Source: Rhodoferax sp. (GTDB taxonomy: Bacteria > Pseudomonadota > Gammaproteobacteria > Burkholderiales > Burkholderiaceae_C). Taken from it: a stretch of 64,000 nt of DNA. Shown here piece after piece: positions 26,753 through 35,514 of this stretch (positions are counted from its first letter, which is position 1; the number at the start of each line of letters is the position of its first letter). The stretch is from assembly GCA_030645355.1 (NCBI GenBank), contig JAUSNJ010000111.1:37771-101770 (forward strand), read 5' to 3'. A program made the translations under genes and the position numbers. The notes beneath the pieces are model-generated. The model was not told the origin of the DNA. It worked only from the letters and a program-made list of their open reading frames with translations, and did no database searches.

Positions 26753-26970
26753 CGCATCCCCCCATAGTGAAACTTATTCGCCTTCCGGCAGAATTATTAC
26801 TCCATCTGAGCTGAGACAGGGGCCTGATTGGGACCGCGGCGTGAAAATACCACTAACCGGGGCGGCCCGTTCGGGGTAACCTCGCGGGCTGACCCTGAAG
26901 CTCAGGTTTAGAGCTATCGAATGTGTAGCAACATAGCGCCAAAACACGAGGGCAGGAGGCCCCTTTGATT
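26753..26970. promoter_or_regulatory. Divergent promoter region between ABC cassette and galE
   Basis: The 218 bp must serve both the minus-strand ABC cassette and galE. It contains a copy of the small palindrome (26913-26929) and the galE ribosome site AGGAGG (26954-26959). No convincing sigma-54, FNR or sigma-70 site could be picked by eye. Confidence 0.4.
26913..26929. repeat. GCTAT-N7-GTAGC palindromic repeat
   Basis: Same 5-7-5 layout as the copies at 4578, 35365, 39977 and 47702, with one compensated G/T change in the right arm; it lies 42 bp upstream of galE. Confidence 0.45.
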
Positions 26971-27999
26971 ATGAATAACAACAACGTATTTGTCACTGGT
27001 GGCGCGGGCTACATAGGCAGTCACACCTGCGTGGAGCTGCTCAATGCAGGCTACACCGTGACGGTGTTTGACAACTACTGCAACAGCAGGGCCGAGGCCC
27101 TCAATCGGGTGGAACGTATTGCCGGCAAAACGCTCACCCGCGTGCAAGGCGATGTGCGCGACCGCGCCGCGCTCGAAGCCGCTTTGCGCAGCAGTGGCGC
27201 CACAGCAGTCATCCACTTCGCCGGGCTCAAGGCCGTGGGCGAGTCGGGACAGATTCCGCTGCACTACTACGACAACAACGTGGTCGGCACCCTGCGTCTG
27301 CTGGAGGCCATGCAAGCCAGTGGCGTCAAGGCGCTGGTATTCAGCTCGTCTGCCACGGTGTATGGCGACCCGCAGCGCCTGCCGTTGACCGAAGACCACC
27401 CACTGTCCGCGACCAACCCCTATGGCCGCACCAAGCTGGTGGTCGAGGAGATGCTGCGCGATGCCTTTGCGGCAGATGCCTCCTGGCGTCTGGGGGTGCT
27501 GCGCTATTTCAACCCAGTGGGCGCGCACGCCAGTGGCTTGATCGGTGAAGACCCGCAAGGCGTGCCCAATAACCTGTTGCCCTTTGTGGCACAGGTCGCC
27601 GTGGGCCGCCGCGAGTTTTTGAATGTATGGGGCAACGATTACGATACCCCGGATGGCACCGGTGTGAGGGACTACATCCACGTCGTGGACCTGGCCTTGG
27701 GCCACTTGCGCACTCTGGAGGCCCTGAGCCGTTCGGAAGCCGGCGTGTGCGCCGCCATCAACCTGGGCACGGGCGTGGGCTACAGCGTTCTGGACATGGT
27801 GAAAGCATTCGAGCACGCCAGCGGAAGGCCTGTCCCCTACAAGCTGCAGCCCCGTCGCACGGGCGATGTGGCGGCCTGTTTCGCCAACCCCCTGCGCGCG
27901 CAACAACTGCTGGGATGGCAGGCAACACGGGACCTGGAGACGATGTGTGCCGACGCTTGGCGTTGGCAAAGCAGCAACCCGAATGGCTACGGTGCTTAG
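26971..27999 (+). CDS. galE: UDP-glucose 4-epimerase
   Basis: 342 residues from ATG 26971; a TTG two codons upstream (26965) sits five bases from AGGAGG and is a possible start. NAD-binding VTGGAGYIGSHT is followed by FDNYCNS, the catalytic Ser/Thr region SSSATVYG and Tyr-x3-Lys in NPYGRTK, and the sugar-site GVRDYIHV. It interconverts UDP-glucose and UDP-galactose, feeding polysaccharide and LPS synthesis. It ends 6 bp from the converging small gene. Confidence 0.95.
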   Translation: MNNNNVFVTGGAGYIGSHTCVELLNAGYTVTVFDNYCNSRAEALNRVERIAGKTLTRVQGDVRDRAALEAALRSSGATAVIHFAGLKAVGESGQIPLHYYDNNVVGTLRLLEAMQASGVKALVFSSSATVYGDPQRLPLTEDHPLSATNPYGRTKLVVEEMLRDAFAADASWRLGVLRYFNPVGAHASGLIGEDPQGVPNNLLPFVAQVAVGRREFLNVWGNDYDTPDGTGVRDYIHVVDLALGHLRTLEALSRSEAGVCAAINLGTGVGYSVLDMVKAFEHASGRPVPYKLQPRRTGDVAACFANPLRAQQLLGWQATRDLETMCADAWRWQSSNPNGYGA

Positions 28000-28005
28000 C
28001 GGTTG

Positions 28006-28311
28006 CTAAGGCTCCCGGAGACGCACCTTTGCGAAGGGGTCTTCCGCAGGTTCGGCAGAGCTCAGCGGCACCGGGCGCGTCTCGGGGTAGACGCTATTCA
28101 TTTTGCTGTCTTGAAACGCCACAGAATCTTCCCACATGGACCAGTCGGACTCTTCGTTGCCCTCCTTGACTTCGGGGACTGGCAGAGGCGCAAGCGCGTC
28201 AGCCATTGGCTTGGCCTTCGGTGTACTGCGCATGGACGTCCCACTATTGGTCTGCGCGCGCTTGGGCGGCGGGACCGGCGTAGCGGTACGGCGCTTCAAA
28301 AAGTCGAACAA
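28006..28311 (-). CDS. Small Pro-rich hypothetical protein
   Basis: 101 residues if translation starts at TTG 28311, which has GGAGG eight bases upstream; the frame continues further upstream but without a ribosome site. The sequence opens MFDFLKRR, is Pro/Glu/Ser-rich and hydrophilic, and ends DPFAKVRLREP. No domain, membrane helix or signal is visible. It is convergent with galE and divergent from the nucleotidyltransferase gene. I do not recognise a family. Confidence 0.55.
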   Translation of the reverse strand: MFDFLKRRTATPVPPPKRAQTNSGTSMRSTPKAKPMADALAPLPVPEVKEGNEESDWSMWEDSVAFQDSKMNSVYPETRPVPLSSAEPAEDPFAKVRLREP

Positions 28312-28464
28312 AGTGATTACCTCCGAAAGCAAACCCCGACTTCCCATATTGTTCACTGCTACAGCAATGCTGTCCATCCCCCAAACAGGTGAGTGTGCGA
28401 TGGCGAACGTATAAACTGCATCGAACACGAGAAACTGGTATCCCGTAATTGCAGGGAGTAGATA

Positions 28465-29568
28465 GTGACAAAAGGCATGATCCTGGCGGCCGGTCAAGGC
28501 ACCCGTGTGCGACCGCTGACCAAAGACTTACCCAAGCCGATGGTGCCCATCTTGGGAAAACCGGTGATGGAGTACCTGATCGAACACATGGCCCGCCATG
28601 GTGTGCGCGAAATCATGATCAACGTTGCCTATCTGCACCGCAAGATTGAGCACTATTTTGGGGATGGCAGTCGTTGGGGTGTGGAGATTGGCTACTCTTA
28701 CGAAGGCGCGTTGGACCATGGCGACATCGTGCCCCGACCACGCGGCTCGGCAGGTGGAATCCGCCACATTCAGGACTTCTCCGGCTTTTTTGACGAAACC
28801 GCACTGGTCTTGTGTGGTGACGCCTTGATCGATCTGGACATTGGCGCCGCCGTGCGTGAGCACAAGGCCAAGGGAGCGGTTGCCAGCGTGGTGGCACTGG
28901 AAGTGCCGCCCGACCAGGTGCAGTACTACGGCATGGTGGTGCCTGACGCGACCGGGCGCGTGCAGTCCTTTCAGGAAAAACCGCGACCCGAAGAAGCCAA
29001 GTCTACTTTGGCGAGCACCGGCATTTACCTTTTTGAGCCCAGTGTGATCGACCTGATTCCATCGGGACAGGACTTTGACATTGGTTCGCAGCTGTTCCCC
29101 ATGCTGGTAGAGAAGCAAATGCCGTTTTTTGTACAAAACCGATTTTTCAACTGGATCGATATTGGCCGGGTCAGTGACTATTGGTCGGTGCTACAGCGGG
29201 TCTTGCGCGGCGAAGTTGCCCATATGAACATGCCGGGTCGCGAGGTGCGCCCCGGCGTGTGGGTGGGGCTGAATACCCGCATCGACTGGGACCATGTAAC
29301 GATTGAAGGTCCGGTCTATATTGGCTCCAGCGTGAAGATAGAGCCCGGTGCGCGCATTGTGGGCCCCGCATGGATTGGACACGGAAGCCACATCCGTGCG
29401 GGCGCTTCGGTGACGCGTTCTGCGCTGTTCGACTACACCCGAATCGGGCAAAACATGGTGTTCGCCGAAATGATTGTCTCTCCCGACTACTGTGTCAACA
29501 GCCGGGGCGAGACAGTCTACCGTGGCGATGACAATTGCCCCCTGCGCTGGAGTGACGCGCGCGCCTGA
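28465..29568 (+). CDS. Sugar-1-phosphate nucleotidyltransferase with left-handed beta-helix tail
   Basis: 367 residues from GTG 28465, chosen because GGGAG lies six bases upstream; an ATG four codons later lacks a site. The N-terminal GT-A fold carries ILAAGQGTRVRPLT and LPKPMVPILGKPVMEYL, the NTP and metal site, and CGDALIDLD. The C-terminal third (about 240-350) is a hexapeptide-repeat region (RIDWDHVTIEGPVYIGSSVK, IVGPAWIGHGSHIRAGA). This is the arrangement of GDP-mannose or glucose/GlcNAc-1-P nucleotidyltransferases. It makes an activated sugar in the cytosol; whether dTDP-, UDP- or GDP-linked cannot be decided. Confidence 0.85.
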   Translation: MTKGMILAAGQGTRVRPLTKDLPKPMVPILGKPVMEYLIEHMARHGVREIMINVAYLHRKIEHYFGDGSRWGVEIGYSYEGALDHGDIVPRPRGSAGGIRHIQDFSGFFDETALVLCGDALIDLDIGAAVREHKAKGAVASVVALEVPPDQVQYYGMVVPDATGRVQSFQEKPRPEEAKSTLASTGIYLFEPSVIDLIPSGQDFDIGSQLFPMLVEKQMPFFVQNRFFNWIDIGRVSDYWSVLQRVLRGEVAHMNMPGREVRPGVWVGLNTRIDWDHVTIEGPVYIGSSVKIEPGARIVGPAWIGHGSHIRAGASVTRSALFDYTRIGQNMVFAEMIVSPDYCVNSRGETVYRGDDNCPLRWSDARA

Positions 29569-29627
29569 GGGACGATACCCCATGAGAATGCCAGTGTTCG
29601 GCACGACCCTGCAGGCGCACGACTTGC

Positions 29628-32600
29628 CTAAGTCGTCAGCGCAGTGGACGATGCACGACGACCATTGATGAGGCGCAGGAAGAAGCGGTACACCATGCGC
29701 AGTGCCAGCAGCGTCGCAATAGCCTCGACAAACGTCAGCAGGAAGGCAAACAGCCCGTTGCCCCGCTTGGCCCGCACATTGAACTTGGCCACCATGCGGT
29801 CGCGCGCGATCTCTATGCTGTCGTAAAACGTGGGTACCACCAGCAGGGTCAAGAGCGTCGATGTGATCGTGCCACCGATGATGGCCACGGCCAGCGGCTG
29901 GTAAAACTCACCGCCTTCGCCTAGGCCAATGGCTACCGGCAGCATGCCGGCAATCAACGCAAACGTGGTCATCAGGATAGGCCGCAACCGCACGCGGCCG
30001 GCATCCATCAGGGCTTCTTCGCGGTCAATACCTTGCGCCTCGCGTTTGCGCGCGGCGTCCAGCAGCAGAATGGCGTTCTTGGCGACCAGCCCCATCAACA
30101 TGATGATGCCGATGAAGCTCATCAGGTTCAGGGTGCTGCGGGTGATCAGCAATGCCAACACCACGCCTATCAGGGACAGCGGTAACGACAGCATCACCGC
30201 CAGCGGTGCCGTGAACGAGCCGAACTGCATGACCAAGATCAGGTACATCAATCCAATGCCGGACAACAATGCAATCAGCATTTCGGTGAACAGTTCTTTC
30301 TGATCCTGTCCCGCACCGCCTAGAGACAGTCCGTAGCCCGGTGGGTAGTCAAAGGATTTGGCCAGTTTCATGGCGTCTTCGGTGACTTCGCCATTGGAGC
30401 GTCCCTGGGCGTTTGCCGACACGGTAATGTTGCGCTTGCCGTTGGCGTGCTCAATGCCGGACGGGCCCTTGCCCATGGTGATGGTGGCAATCTGGTCCAG
30501 CGGAATCATCAGATTGGTGCCCGCAACCGCGATCGGCAAACGCTCAATGCTTTCCTTGCTAACACGATCATTGGGGTGCAGTCGCACCGCCACGTCACGG
30601 GTTTCACCAGTGGGATCGACCCAGTCGCCCACCTCAATGCCGGCAAAGGCTACGCGCAGGGCCTGTGCCGCGTCGTTGGCTGAAATGCCCATCGAATTGG
30701 CCAAACCGCGGTTCAACTCGATCTTAAGTTCCTTCTTCGGGTCTTGCTGCGACAGGCCGACATCAACTGCTCCTGGAACCAGGCGCAGCTTGTCCATATA
30801 GGCACTGGTGATTTCCAGCAGTTTGCGTGAATCGGGGCCTGTGAAGTCGATCTGGATGGGCTTGCGCGCGCCGTTGTTCAGGTCGTCCAGAACGGTGTAC
30901 TCCGCACCGACCAGTGTGCGCACTTTTTCCCGCAATTCAGTTGCAATTTCCTTGGCGCTGCGGCTGCGCGTGTGGCGCTTGCCAATGTCCACATAAATGC
31001 GCCCGCCGCTGGCGGTGATGTTGCTGTTGGTTTCCTTGGTTTCGGCAATGGTGCGGGCCAGTGCTGCGGCACGCTCCATCTTCAGGCGTGCGTATTCAAC
31101 CGACGAGGACGATGGCGTACGCACCTCGATCATCAGGTTGCCGGAGTCCGTCGCGGGCAAGAAGCTTGAGCCTCCGACCTTGACTTGCAACACCACAGCC
31201 CCTACCAGGCTGGCGACCGCAATCGCGGCCATCCAGCGACGGTGGTGCAGAGCCCACGCGATGACGTTTCCATAACGGTCGGCCTGGTGGTCAAACCAGT
31301 CATTGAAGCGCGCCAGCACGGCACTCAGCCCCTTCTTGGGCGCGGTGTGGTGGTCCACCGGGTCGCCCCAATAGGCCGATAGCATGGGGTCCAGCGTGAA
31401 CGAAATCGCCAGGCTGACCAGCACAGAGCACGTCACCGTCAGCGCAAAGGGACGAAACCATTCGCCCGATACGCCTGGCATGAAAGCCACCGGGATGAAC
31501 ACCGCAATGATGGAGAAGGTGGTCGCGGCAACCGCCAGGCCGATCTCGGCAGTGCCTTCCAATGACGCCGTGCGTCGGTCCGAACCGCGCTGCATGTGGC
31601 GCACGATGTTTTCCCGCACCACGATGGCGTCGTCAATCAGCACACCAATCGCCAGCGACAGCCCCAGCAGGGTCATGAAATTCAGCGTAAAGCCGCACAG
31701 CCAGACTGCAATAAACGCCGCGATGACCGAGGTAGGTAGACTCAAAGCCGTAATGAGTGTGGAGCGCCAGGAATTCAGGAACGCGTAAACCACAAAAATG
31801 GTCAGCACCGCACCCAGAATCAAGGATTCAATCACGTTGTTGAGGCTGCGCTGTGCGTCCACACCGCCGTCGCGCGTGATCTCCAGCTTGGTGCCGGGGT
31901 GATCCTTTTCGAACTCGGTATTGACGTCCTTGACCATTTTGCGAATGTCATCGGCCACACTGACGGTGCTGGCCTCCCTTGAGCGGGTTACGAACATGCC
32001 GACATTGGGTTTGCCGCTGCGGATGCTGAAGCTGCTGATGTCCGCAAAGCTGTCATTGATGGTTGCGACGTCGGCCAGGCGCACGACTTGTCCGCCAAAA
32101 CGCTTGACCACGATGCTCTGAAACTCAGCCGGCGATTCAATGCGGCCGACCAGGCGAATACTCTCTTCATCGAGAGCGCCCTGCACCTTGCCGACTGGCG
32201 CATTGGTATTCTGGGCGCGCACGGCAGCCACCACTTCGCCAACCGAGACATTGTGTTCGCGCAGCTTTTCGGCACGCAGCAGTACCGACAGTTCGCGTTT
32301 GAGCGAGCCGTTGATGTTGACGTTGGCCACGCCCGGGATACTGCGGAGTTTGTCCGCCAGCACGTCCTCTGCCAGGCGCGAGATCTCGGCATGCGTCTGT
32401 GTACTGGAGGACAGCGCCATGTTCATGATGGGCTGGGCGGACGGGTCGTAACGGCGCAGCACGGGCTCGCGCATTTCAGTGGGCAGCTTGTAGCGTGCGC
32501 TGGAGATCACGTTGCGCACTTCGTCCGACGCCTCGATCATGTTCTTCTTGAACGAGAAGATCACGTCAAAACGTGCATTGCCCTCCGTCGCGTTGGAATA

Positions 32601-32840
32601 GACCTCGGTCACGCCAGAAATGCTTTGCAGGGACTTTTCGATGCGGTTGACGATCTCGCGCTCCACCGTATCGGGCGATGCGCCGGGGTAGGCAATATTC
32701 ACAAACAGACCCGGCACTTCCACGTCCGGATTCTGGTTGACGCGCAGCTTGCTCATGGCCAAAAGCCCCAGCGCCATCAGCGCGATGATCAGGACAATGG
32801 TTGCAGTGGGGCGCTTGATACTGAAGTTGGACAGAAACAT
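29628..32840 (-). CDS. RND efflux transporter permease (HAE1/AcrB-MdtB type)
   Basis: 1070 residues, the normal length of the family. It starts MFLSNFSIKRPTATIVLI, has two periplasmic porter domains each followed by six-helix bundles, and the proton-relay Asp pair in SLAIGVLIDDAIVVRENI; the second half repeats with FIGIIMLMGLVAKNAILLLD. It extrudes amphiphilic drugs or solvents from periplasm or membrane, driven by protons, together with the adaptor encoded two bp upstream and an outer-membrane channel encoded elsewhere. The operon is preceded by an FNR box. Confidence 0.93.
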   Translation of the reverse strand: MFLSNFSIKRPTATIVLIIALMALGLLAMSKLRVNQNPDVEVPGLFVNIAYPGASPDTVEREIVNRIEKSLQSISGVTEVYSNATEGNARFDVIFSFKKNMIEASDEVRNVISSARYKLPTEMREPVLRRYDPSAQPIMNMALSSSTQTHAEISRLAEDVLADKLRSIPGVANVNINGSLKRELSVLLRAEKLREHNVSVGEVVAAVRAQNTNAPVGKVQGALDEESIRLVGRIESPAEFQSIVVKRFGGQVVRLADVATINDSFADISSFSIRSGKPNVGMFVTRSREASTVSVADDIRKMVKDVNTEFEKDHPGTKLEITRDGGVDAQRSLNNVIESLILGAVLTIFVVYAFLNSWRSTLITALSLPTSVIAAFIAVWLCGFTLNFMTLLGLSLAIGVLIDDAIVVRENIVRHMQRGSDRRTASLEGTAEIGLAVAATTFSIIAVFIPVAFMPGVSGEWFRPFALTVTCSVLVSLAISFTLDPMLSAYWGDPVDHHTAPKKGLSAVLARFNDWFDHQADRYGNVIAWALHHRRWMAAIAVASLVGAVVLQVKVGGSSFLPATDSGNLMIEVRTPSSSSVEYARLKMERAAALARTIAETKETNSNITASGGRIYVDIGKRHTRSRSAKEIATELREKVRTLVGAEYTVLDDLNNGARKPIQIDFTGPDSRKLLEITSAYMDKLRLVPGAVDVGLSQQDPKKELKIELNRGLANSMGISANDAAQALRVAFAGIEVGDWVDPTGETRDVAVRLHPNDRVSKESIERLPIAVAGTNLMIPLDQIATITMGKGPSGIEHANGKRNITVSANAQGRSNGEVTEDAMKLAKSFDYPPGYGLSLGGAGQDQKELFTEMLIALLSGIGLMYLILVMQFGSFTAPLAVMLSLPLSLIGVVLALLITRSTLNLMSFIGIIMLMGLVAKNAILLLDAARKREAQGIDREEALMDAGRVRLRPILMTTFALIAGMLPVAIGLGEGGEFYQPLAVAIIGGTITSTLLTLLVVPTFYDSIEIARDRMVAKFNVRAKRGNGLFAFLLTFVEAIATLLALRMVYRFFLRLINGRRASSTALTT

Positions 32841-32842
32841 GC

Positions 32843-33988
32843 TTATGTTCCTTTGGCAGTCGATGCTGCAGATGCCGCTCCCACGGGTGGTTTGGCGCTG
32901 GCGAATTCTGCGCTTTGGCCCTCCTTGAAGCTGGAGCTGGGCGCGCGCAGGATGACGTCACCCTCGGCCAGACCGCTGCGCACTTCGTAGTTGCCGGTGC
33001 GGGGGTCGCGGGAGCCAACCGTCAAATCGACCTGGCTCAAGGTGTTGTCCTTGACCCTCCACACCGACGCCTTGTCGCCAGCCTTCACCAGCACAGACTC
33101 GGGCAGCGTCAGCGCCTTGACGCTGCTGGCTTCTATCGTTCCTTCGGCATAGAGGCCCGCCACGCGCGGCTGCTTGCCGTCGCTAAAGCTGACAAGAACC
33201 TCCACCTGGCGCGTGACATCATTGGCGCTGGGGTCTACCCGGGTGACCGTGCCGCGAAACTCCTGGCCGGCATATCCGTTGATGCGAAAGCTGACCGACT
33301 GCCCCACCGACACCACGCTGATCTTGTCGGCCGATACCCGTCCGGCAAAACGCATGCTGGTCGGGTCGATCACCTTGAGCAATTCCTTGCCAATCGACGC
33401 GGTGTCGCCAGCTGACACCTTGCGGTCGCTGACCACACCGTCGAACGGTGCGCGAACGATGGTGCGTTCCAATTGTTGGCGGGCCACGACCGCGCGGGCA
33501 TTGGATGCCGACAGTTCGCTTTGCGCGCCGTTGCGGCGCACTTCAGCATCGTCCAGCGCCTGCAGGGATGTCATGCCTGATGCGCGCAGCGTTTTGAGGC
33601 GCTGTACGTTGCGCTCAGCCTGGTCCAGTGACTGCGCCGCATTGCGCGCGTTGTCTTCGGCAGACCGCAGGTTGTCTTGAATCGAGGTCTGGTCCAGGCG
33701 CAGCAGCACGTCGCCGCGGCGGACCACGTCACCGTTCTCCTTCAGAACCTGCAACACGACGGCGGACACCTCCGCCCGCAAGTCAGCCTTGCGCTCGGGC
33801 TGGATGGAGCCAGTTACGACCGGGCCAGACGCCAGGGCGTTTGAACCAATGGTAAGGATGTCCTCCGGCGCAATCACGAGCTTGACAGGTGCGGCGGTGG
33901 CGTCTTTCTTGTCACCTTTGCCGGGGAATTTGTCGCATGCCGTCAGGCTTGTGGCCATCGCAGCAACGAGTAGAAGGGGACGCAGCAT
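32843..33988 (-). CDS. RND efflux periplasmic adaptor lipoprotein (membrane fusion protein)
   Basis: 381 residues. Signal peptide with lipobox LTAC (Cys18) anchors it in the inner membrane. The lipoyl-like half motifs, a helical hairpin (about 95-165, LRSAEDNARNAAQSLDQAER) and beta-barrel (RFAGRVSADKISVVSVGQSVSFRINGY) follow the AcrA/MexA plan. It bridges the permease to an outer-membrane factor not encoded here. GGAG lies eight bases before ATG 33988. An FNR-type site sits 48 bp upstream of the start. Confidence 0.92.
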   Translation of the reverse strand: MLRPLLLVAAMATSLTACDKFPGKGDKKDATAAPVKLVIAPEDILTIGSNALASGPVVTGSIQPERKADLRAEVSAVVLQVLKENGDVVRRGDVLLRLDQTSIQDNLRSAEDNARNAAQSLDQAERNVQRLKTLRASGMTSLQALDDAEVRRNGAQSELSASNARAVVARQQLERTIVRAPFDGVVSDRKVSAGDTASIGKELLKVIDPTSMRFAGRVSADKISVVSVGQSVSFRINGYAGQEFRGTVTRVDPSANDVTRQVEVLVSFSDGKQPRVAGLYAEGTIEASSVKALTLPESVLVKAGDKASVWRVKDNTLSQVDLTVGSRDPRTGNYEVRSGLAEGDVILRAPSSSFKEGQSAEFASAKPPVGAASAASTAKGT

Positions 33989-34128
33989 AGAGAATTCTCC
34001 GAGTGGGAAAAAGGGAAGCTTGGGGTGCGGGATGCTTGATACGCATCAATATTTCACGCAGCACACGATTATGGCGGCATTGCCATTTCGATGGTGTGCA
34101 GCGCCATCGCGCGGTGGAGCACACACGT
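33989..34128. promoter_or_regulatory. Upstream region of the RND operon
   Basis: The 140 bp between the adaptor ATG and the stop of the small membrane protein gene hold the FNR box (34036-34049) and the ribosome site GGAG. No T-rich terminator of the upstream small gene is seen. Confidence 0.45.
34036..34049. promoter_or_regulatory. FNR box upstream of the RND efflux operon
   Basis: TTGATACGCATCAA is a perfect match to TTGAT-N4-ATCAA. Its centre is 55 bp from the adaptor ATG, which fits a class II activator site if transcription starts near 34001. No strong -10 is visible, so repression or another start is possible. Confidence 0.7.
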
Positions 34129-34353
34129 TCAAGTGTTCTTGGGCTGGGAGGCCTTGACTCGGGCGGTGGCGTTGGCATTGGCGGCGGGAAGCACGGATTT
34201 GTGTCCGATCACGACGACTGTAGGAAGTTCAATGCTGCGCAGTTCCGGCGCTGGAGCGGTCTGCATGCCCACCACGACGAGGCTGAACAGGGCCATGGAA
34301 ACCATGGTGCTCATGTTCAGGGCAAGGATTTTAGTGGCGGTGCGTGTGGTCAT
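34129..34353 (-). CDS. Small single-pass membrane protein, hypothetical
   Basis: 74 residues from ATG 34353, with GGAG eight bases upstream. MTTRTATKILALN is followed by a hydrophobic helix (about 14-33, MSTMVSMALFSLVVVGM) that may be a membrane anchor or signal peptide, then a short tail with the strand IELPTVVVIGHK. The family is unknown to me; small proteins with this PTVVV(I)GxK pattern are common in Burkholderiales. It sits upstream of the RND operon on the same strand and might be co-regulated. Confidence 0.6.
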   Translation of the reverse strand: MTTRTATKILALNMSTMVSMALFSLVVVGMQTAPAPELRSIELPTVVVIGHKSVLPAANANATARVKASQPKNT

Positions 34354-34475
34354 GGTGGACTCCGTGTTGCGTTGGGGTGAACTGTAAATACAGCGGGTTC
34401 CCATTGCATTCGCTTTGCGACCATCCGCCGCCCAGGAAGGACGATCCGTCGATTTTGGGGGATGGACGGCGGGCG
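34354..34475. other. Intergenic region, nothing recognised
   Basis: 122 bp between the small membrane protein gene and the AEC carrier stop. It is GC-rich with no repeat, hairpin with T-run or regulator site that I can support. Confidence 0.4.
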
Positions 34476-35429
34476 CTAGAGTCGTTCGGCCAGGGCCATG
34501 ACCAGGGAAACCGTCACCATGGCCAGTGCTGTCGACACGGCCACGCCGGCCGTGACCAGTTCTTCCGCTACCTGGTAGCGTTGCGAGAACATGAAGACAT
34601 TGGCGCCGATGGGCAATGACGCGGTAACCACCAGCACGGTCAGCGGCAGACCGTCCAGACCCATCGCCAGGCCAACGGCCGCGACCAGGCCCGGGAGCGC
34701 CAGGTTTTTCAGCAGCGCCAGACCCAGTGCGCCCTTGATCTGCCCGCCAATGCGGGCACTGGCCAGGGTGGCTCCTACCAGCAACAGCGACATGGGTCCC
34801 ATTGCATTGCCCAGCAATTGCAGGGGCCGGTCCAGCACGGTTGGCATTAGCAGGCCGGTCTGGGCGAACAGCAGGCCTACCAGAATGGGCAGTGGCACCG
34901 GGTGCAAGATGCCGCTACGCAAGGCGTCCAGCACCGGCTTGCGCCAGGCCGCCCGGGTTCCGGGTTCCATGGTGTTGACCGCTGCCTGGCGGGCGACGGC
35001 CAGCTCCAGTGCGATGGTGGCCAGTGTGAGGAGGATCAGGGCGTGCAGTGAAATGATGGTGAACAGCGTCACCATGCCCTGCTCACCGTAGGCCAGGCCA
35101 ATCAGGGGCACGCCAATTGCAACGGTATTGCTGAAAGTTGCCGCCAGGGCCAGCACGGTCGCCCGCTGTGAAGCGCGGCGCCACACCAGCATGACCAGAA
35201 ACAAGCCGATCACGGCGGCAAAATACGCGACCACTGGTTTGAAGTCCAGCCGTTCCACATGGACGGTGCTCATGGTGCGGAACAGCAGGGCCGGTGTCAG
35301 CACCATGAACACCAGTCGTCCCAAGTCTTTTGTGGCCTCAGCCCTCATCCAACCTGCGCGACACGCTATGAAACCAATAGCAATCAACAGAACGACCGGG
35401 AGCAGGGAAGACAGGACAATGGAATGCAT
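34476..35429 (-). CDS. AEC-family auxin-efflux-carrier-like transporter
   Basis: 317 residues from ATG 35429 (MHSIVLSSLLPVVLLIAIG), which fits the usual AEC N-terminus; an ATG eight codons upstream is possible. Ten hydrophobic segments occur in two five-helix halves, with conserved VLTPALLFRT and, in the second half, ALGLALLKNLALPG. The family (BASS/AEC fold) exports organic anions such as malonate or carboxylates. A GCTAT-N7-ATAGC repeat lies inside the first helix (35365-35381). Substrate unknown. Confidence 0.85.
   Translation of the reverse strand: MHSIVLSSLLPVVLLIAIGFIACRAGWMRAEATKDLGRLVFMVLTPALLFRTMSTVHVERLDFKPVVAYFAAVIGLFLVMLVWRRASQRATVLALAATFSNTVAIGVPLIGLAYGEQGMVTLFTIISLHALILLTLATIALELAVARQAAVNTMEPGTRAAWRKPVLDALRSGILHPVPLPILVGLLFAQTGLLMPTVLDRPLQLLGNAMGPMSLLLVGATLASARIGGQIKGALGLALLKNLALPGLVAAVGLAMGLDGLPLTVLVVTASLPIGANVFMFSQRYQVAEELVTAGVAVSTALAMVTVSLVMALAERL
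35365..35381. repeat. GCTAT-N7-ATAGC repeat inside the AEC gene
   Basis: Perfect 5-bp inverted repeat with 7-nt loop, in frame and encoding part of the LLIAIGF helix of the carrier. Confidence 0.6.
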
Positions 35430-35514
35430 GGACAAGACGCCAGAAACCGCCATTTTCCGTGATCCGCGCGGTTGTCTGGCGTGTGGGGCTTTGGGTGCGC
35501 CCCGGGCACAGGCC

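Noticed and set aside
29619..29636. Hairpin ACGACTT-GCCT-AAGTCGT near the convergent nucleotidyltransferase and RND stops
   Set aside because: The stem is weak and no T-run follows; part of it lies in the RND coding region. Not called a terminator.
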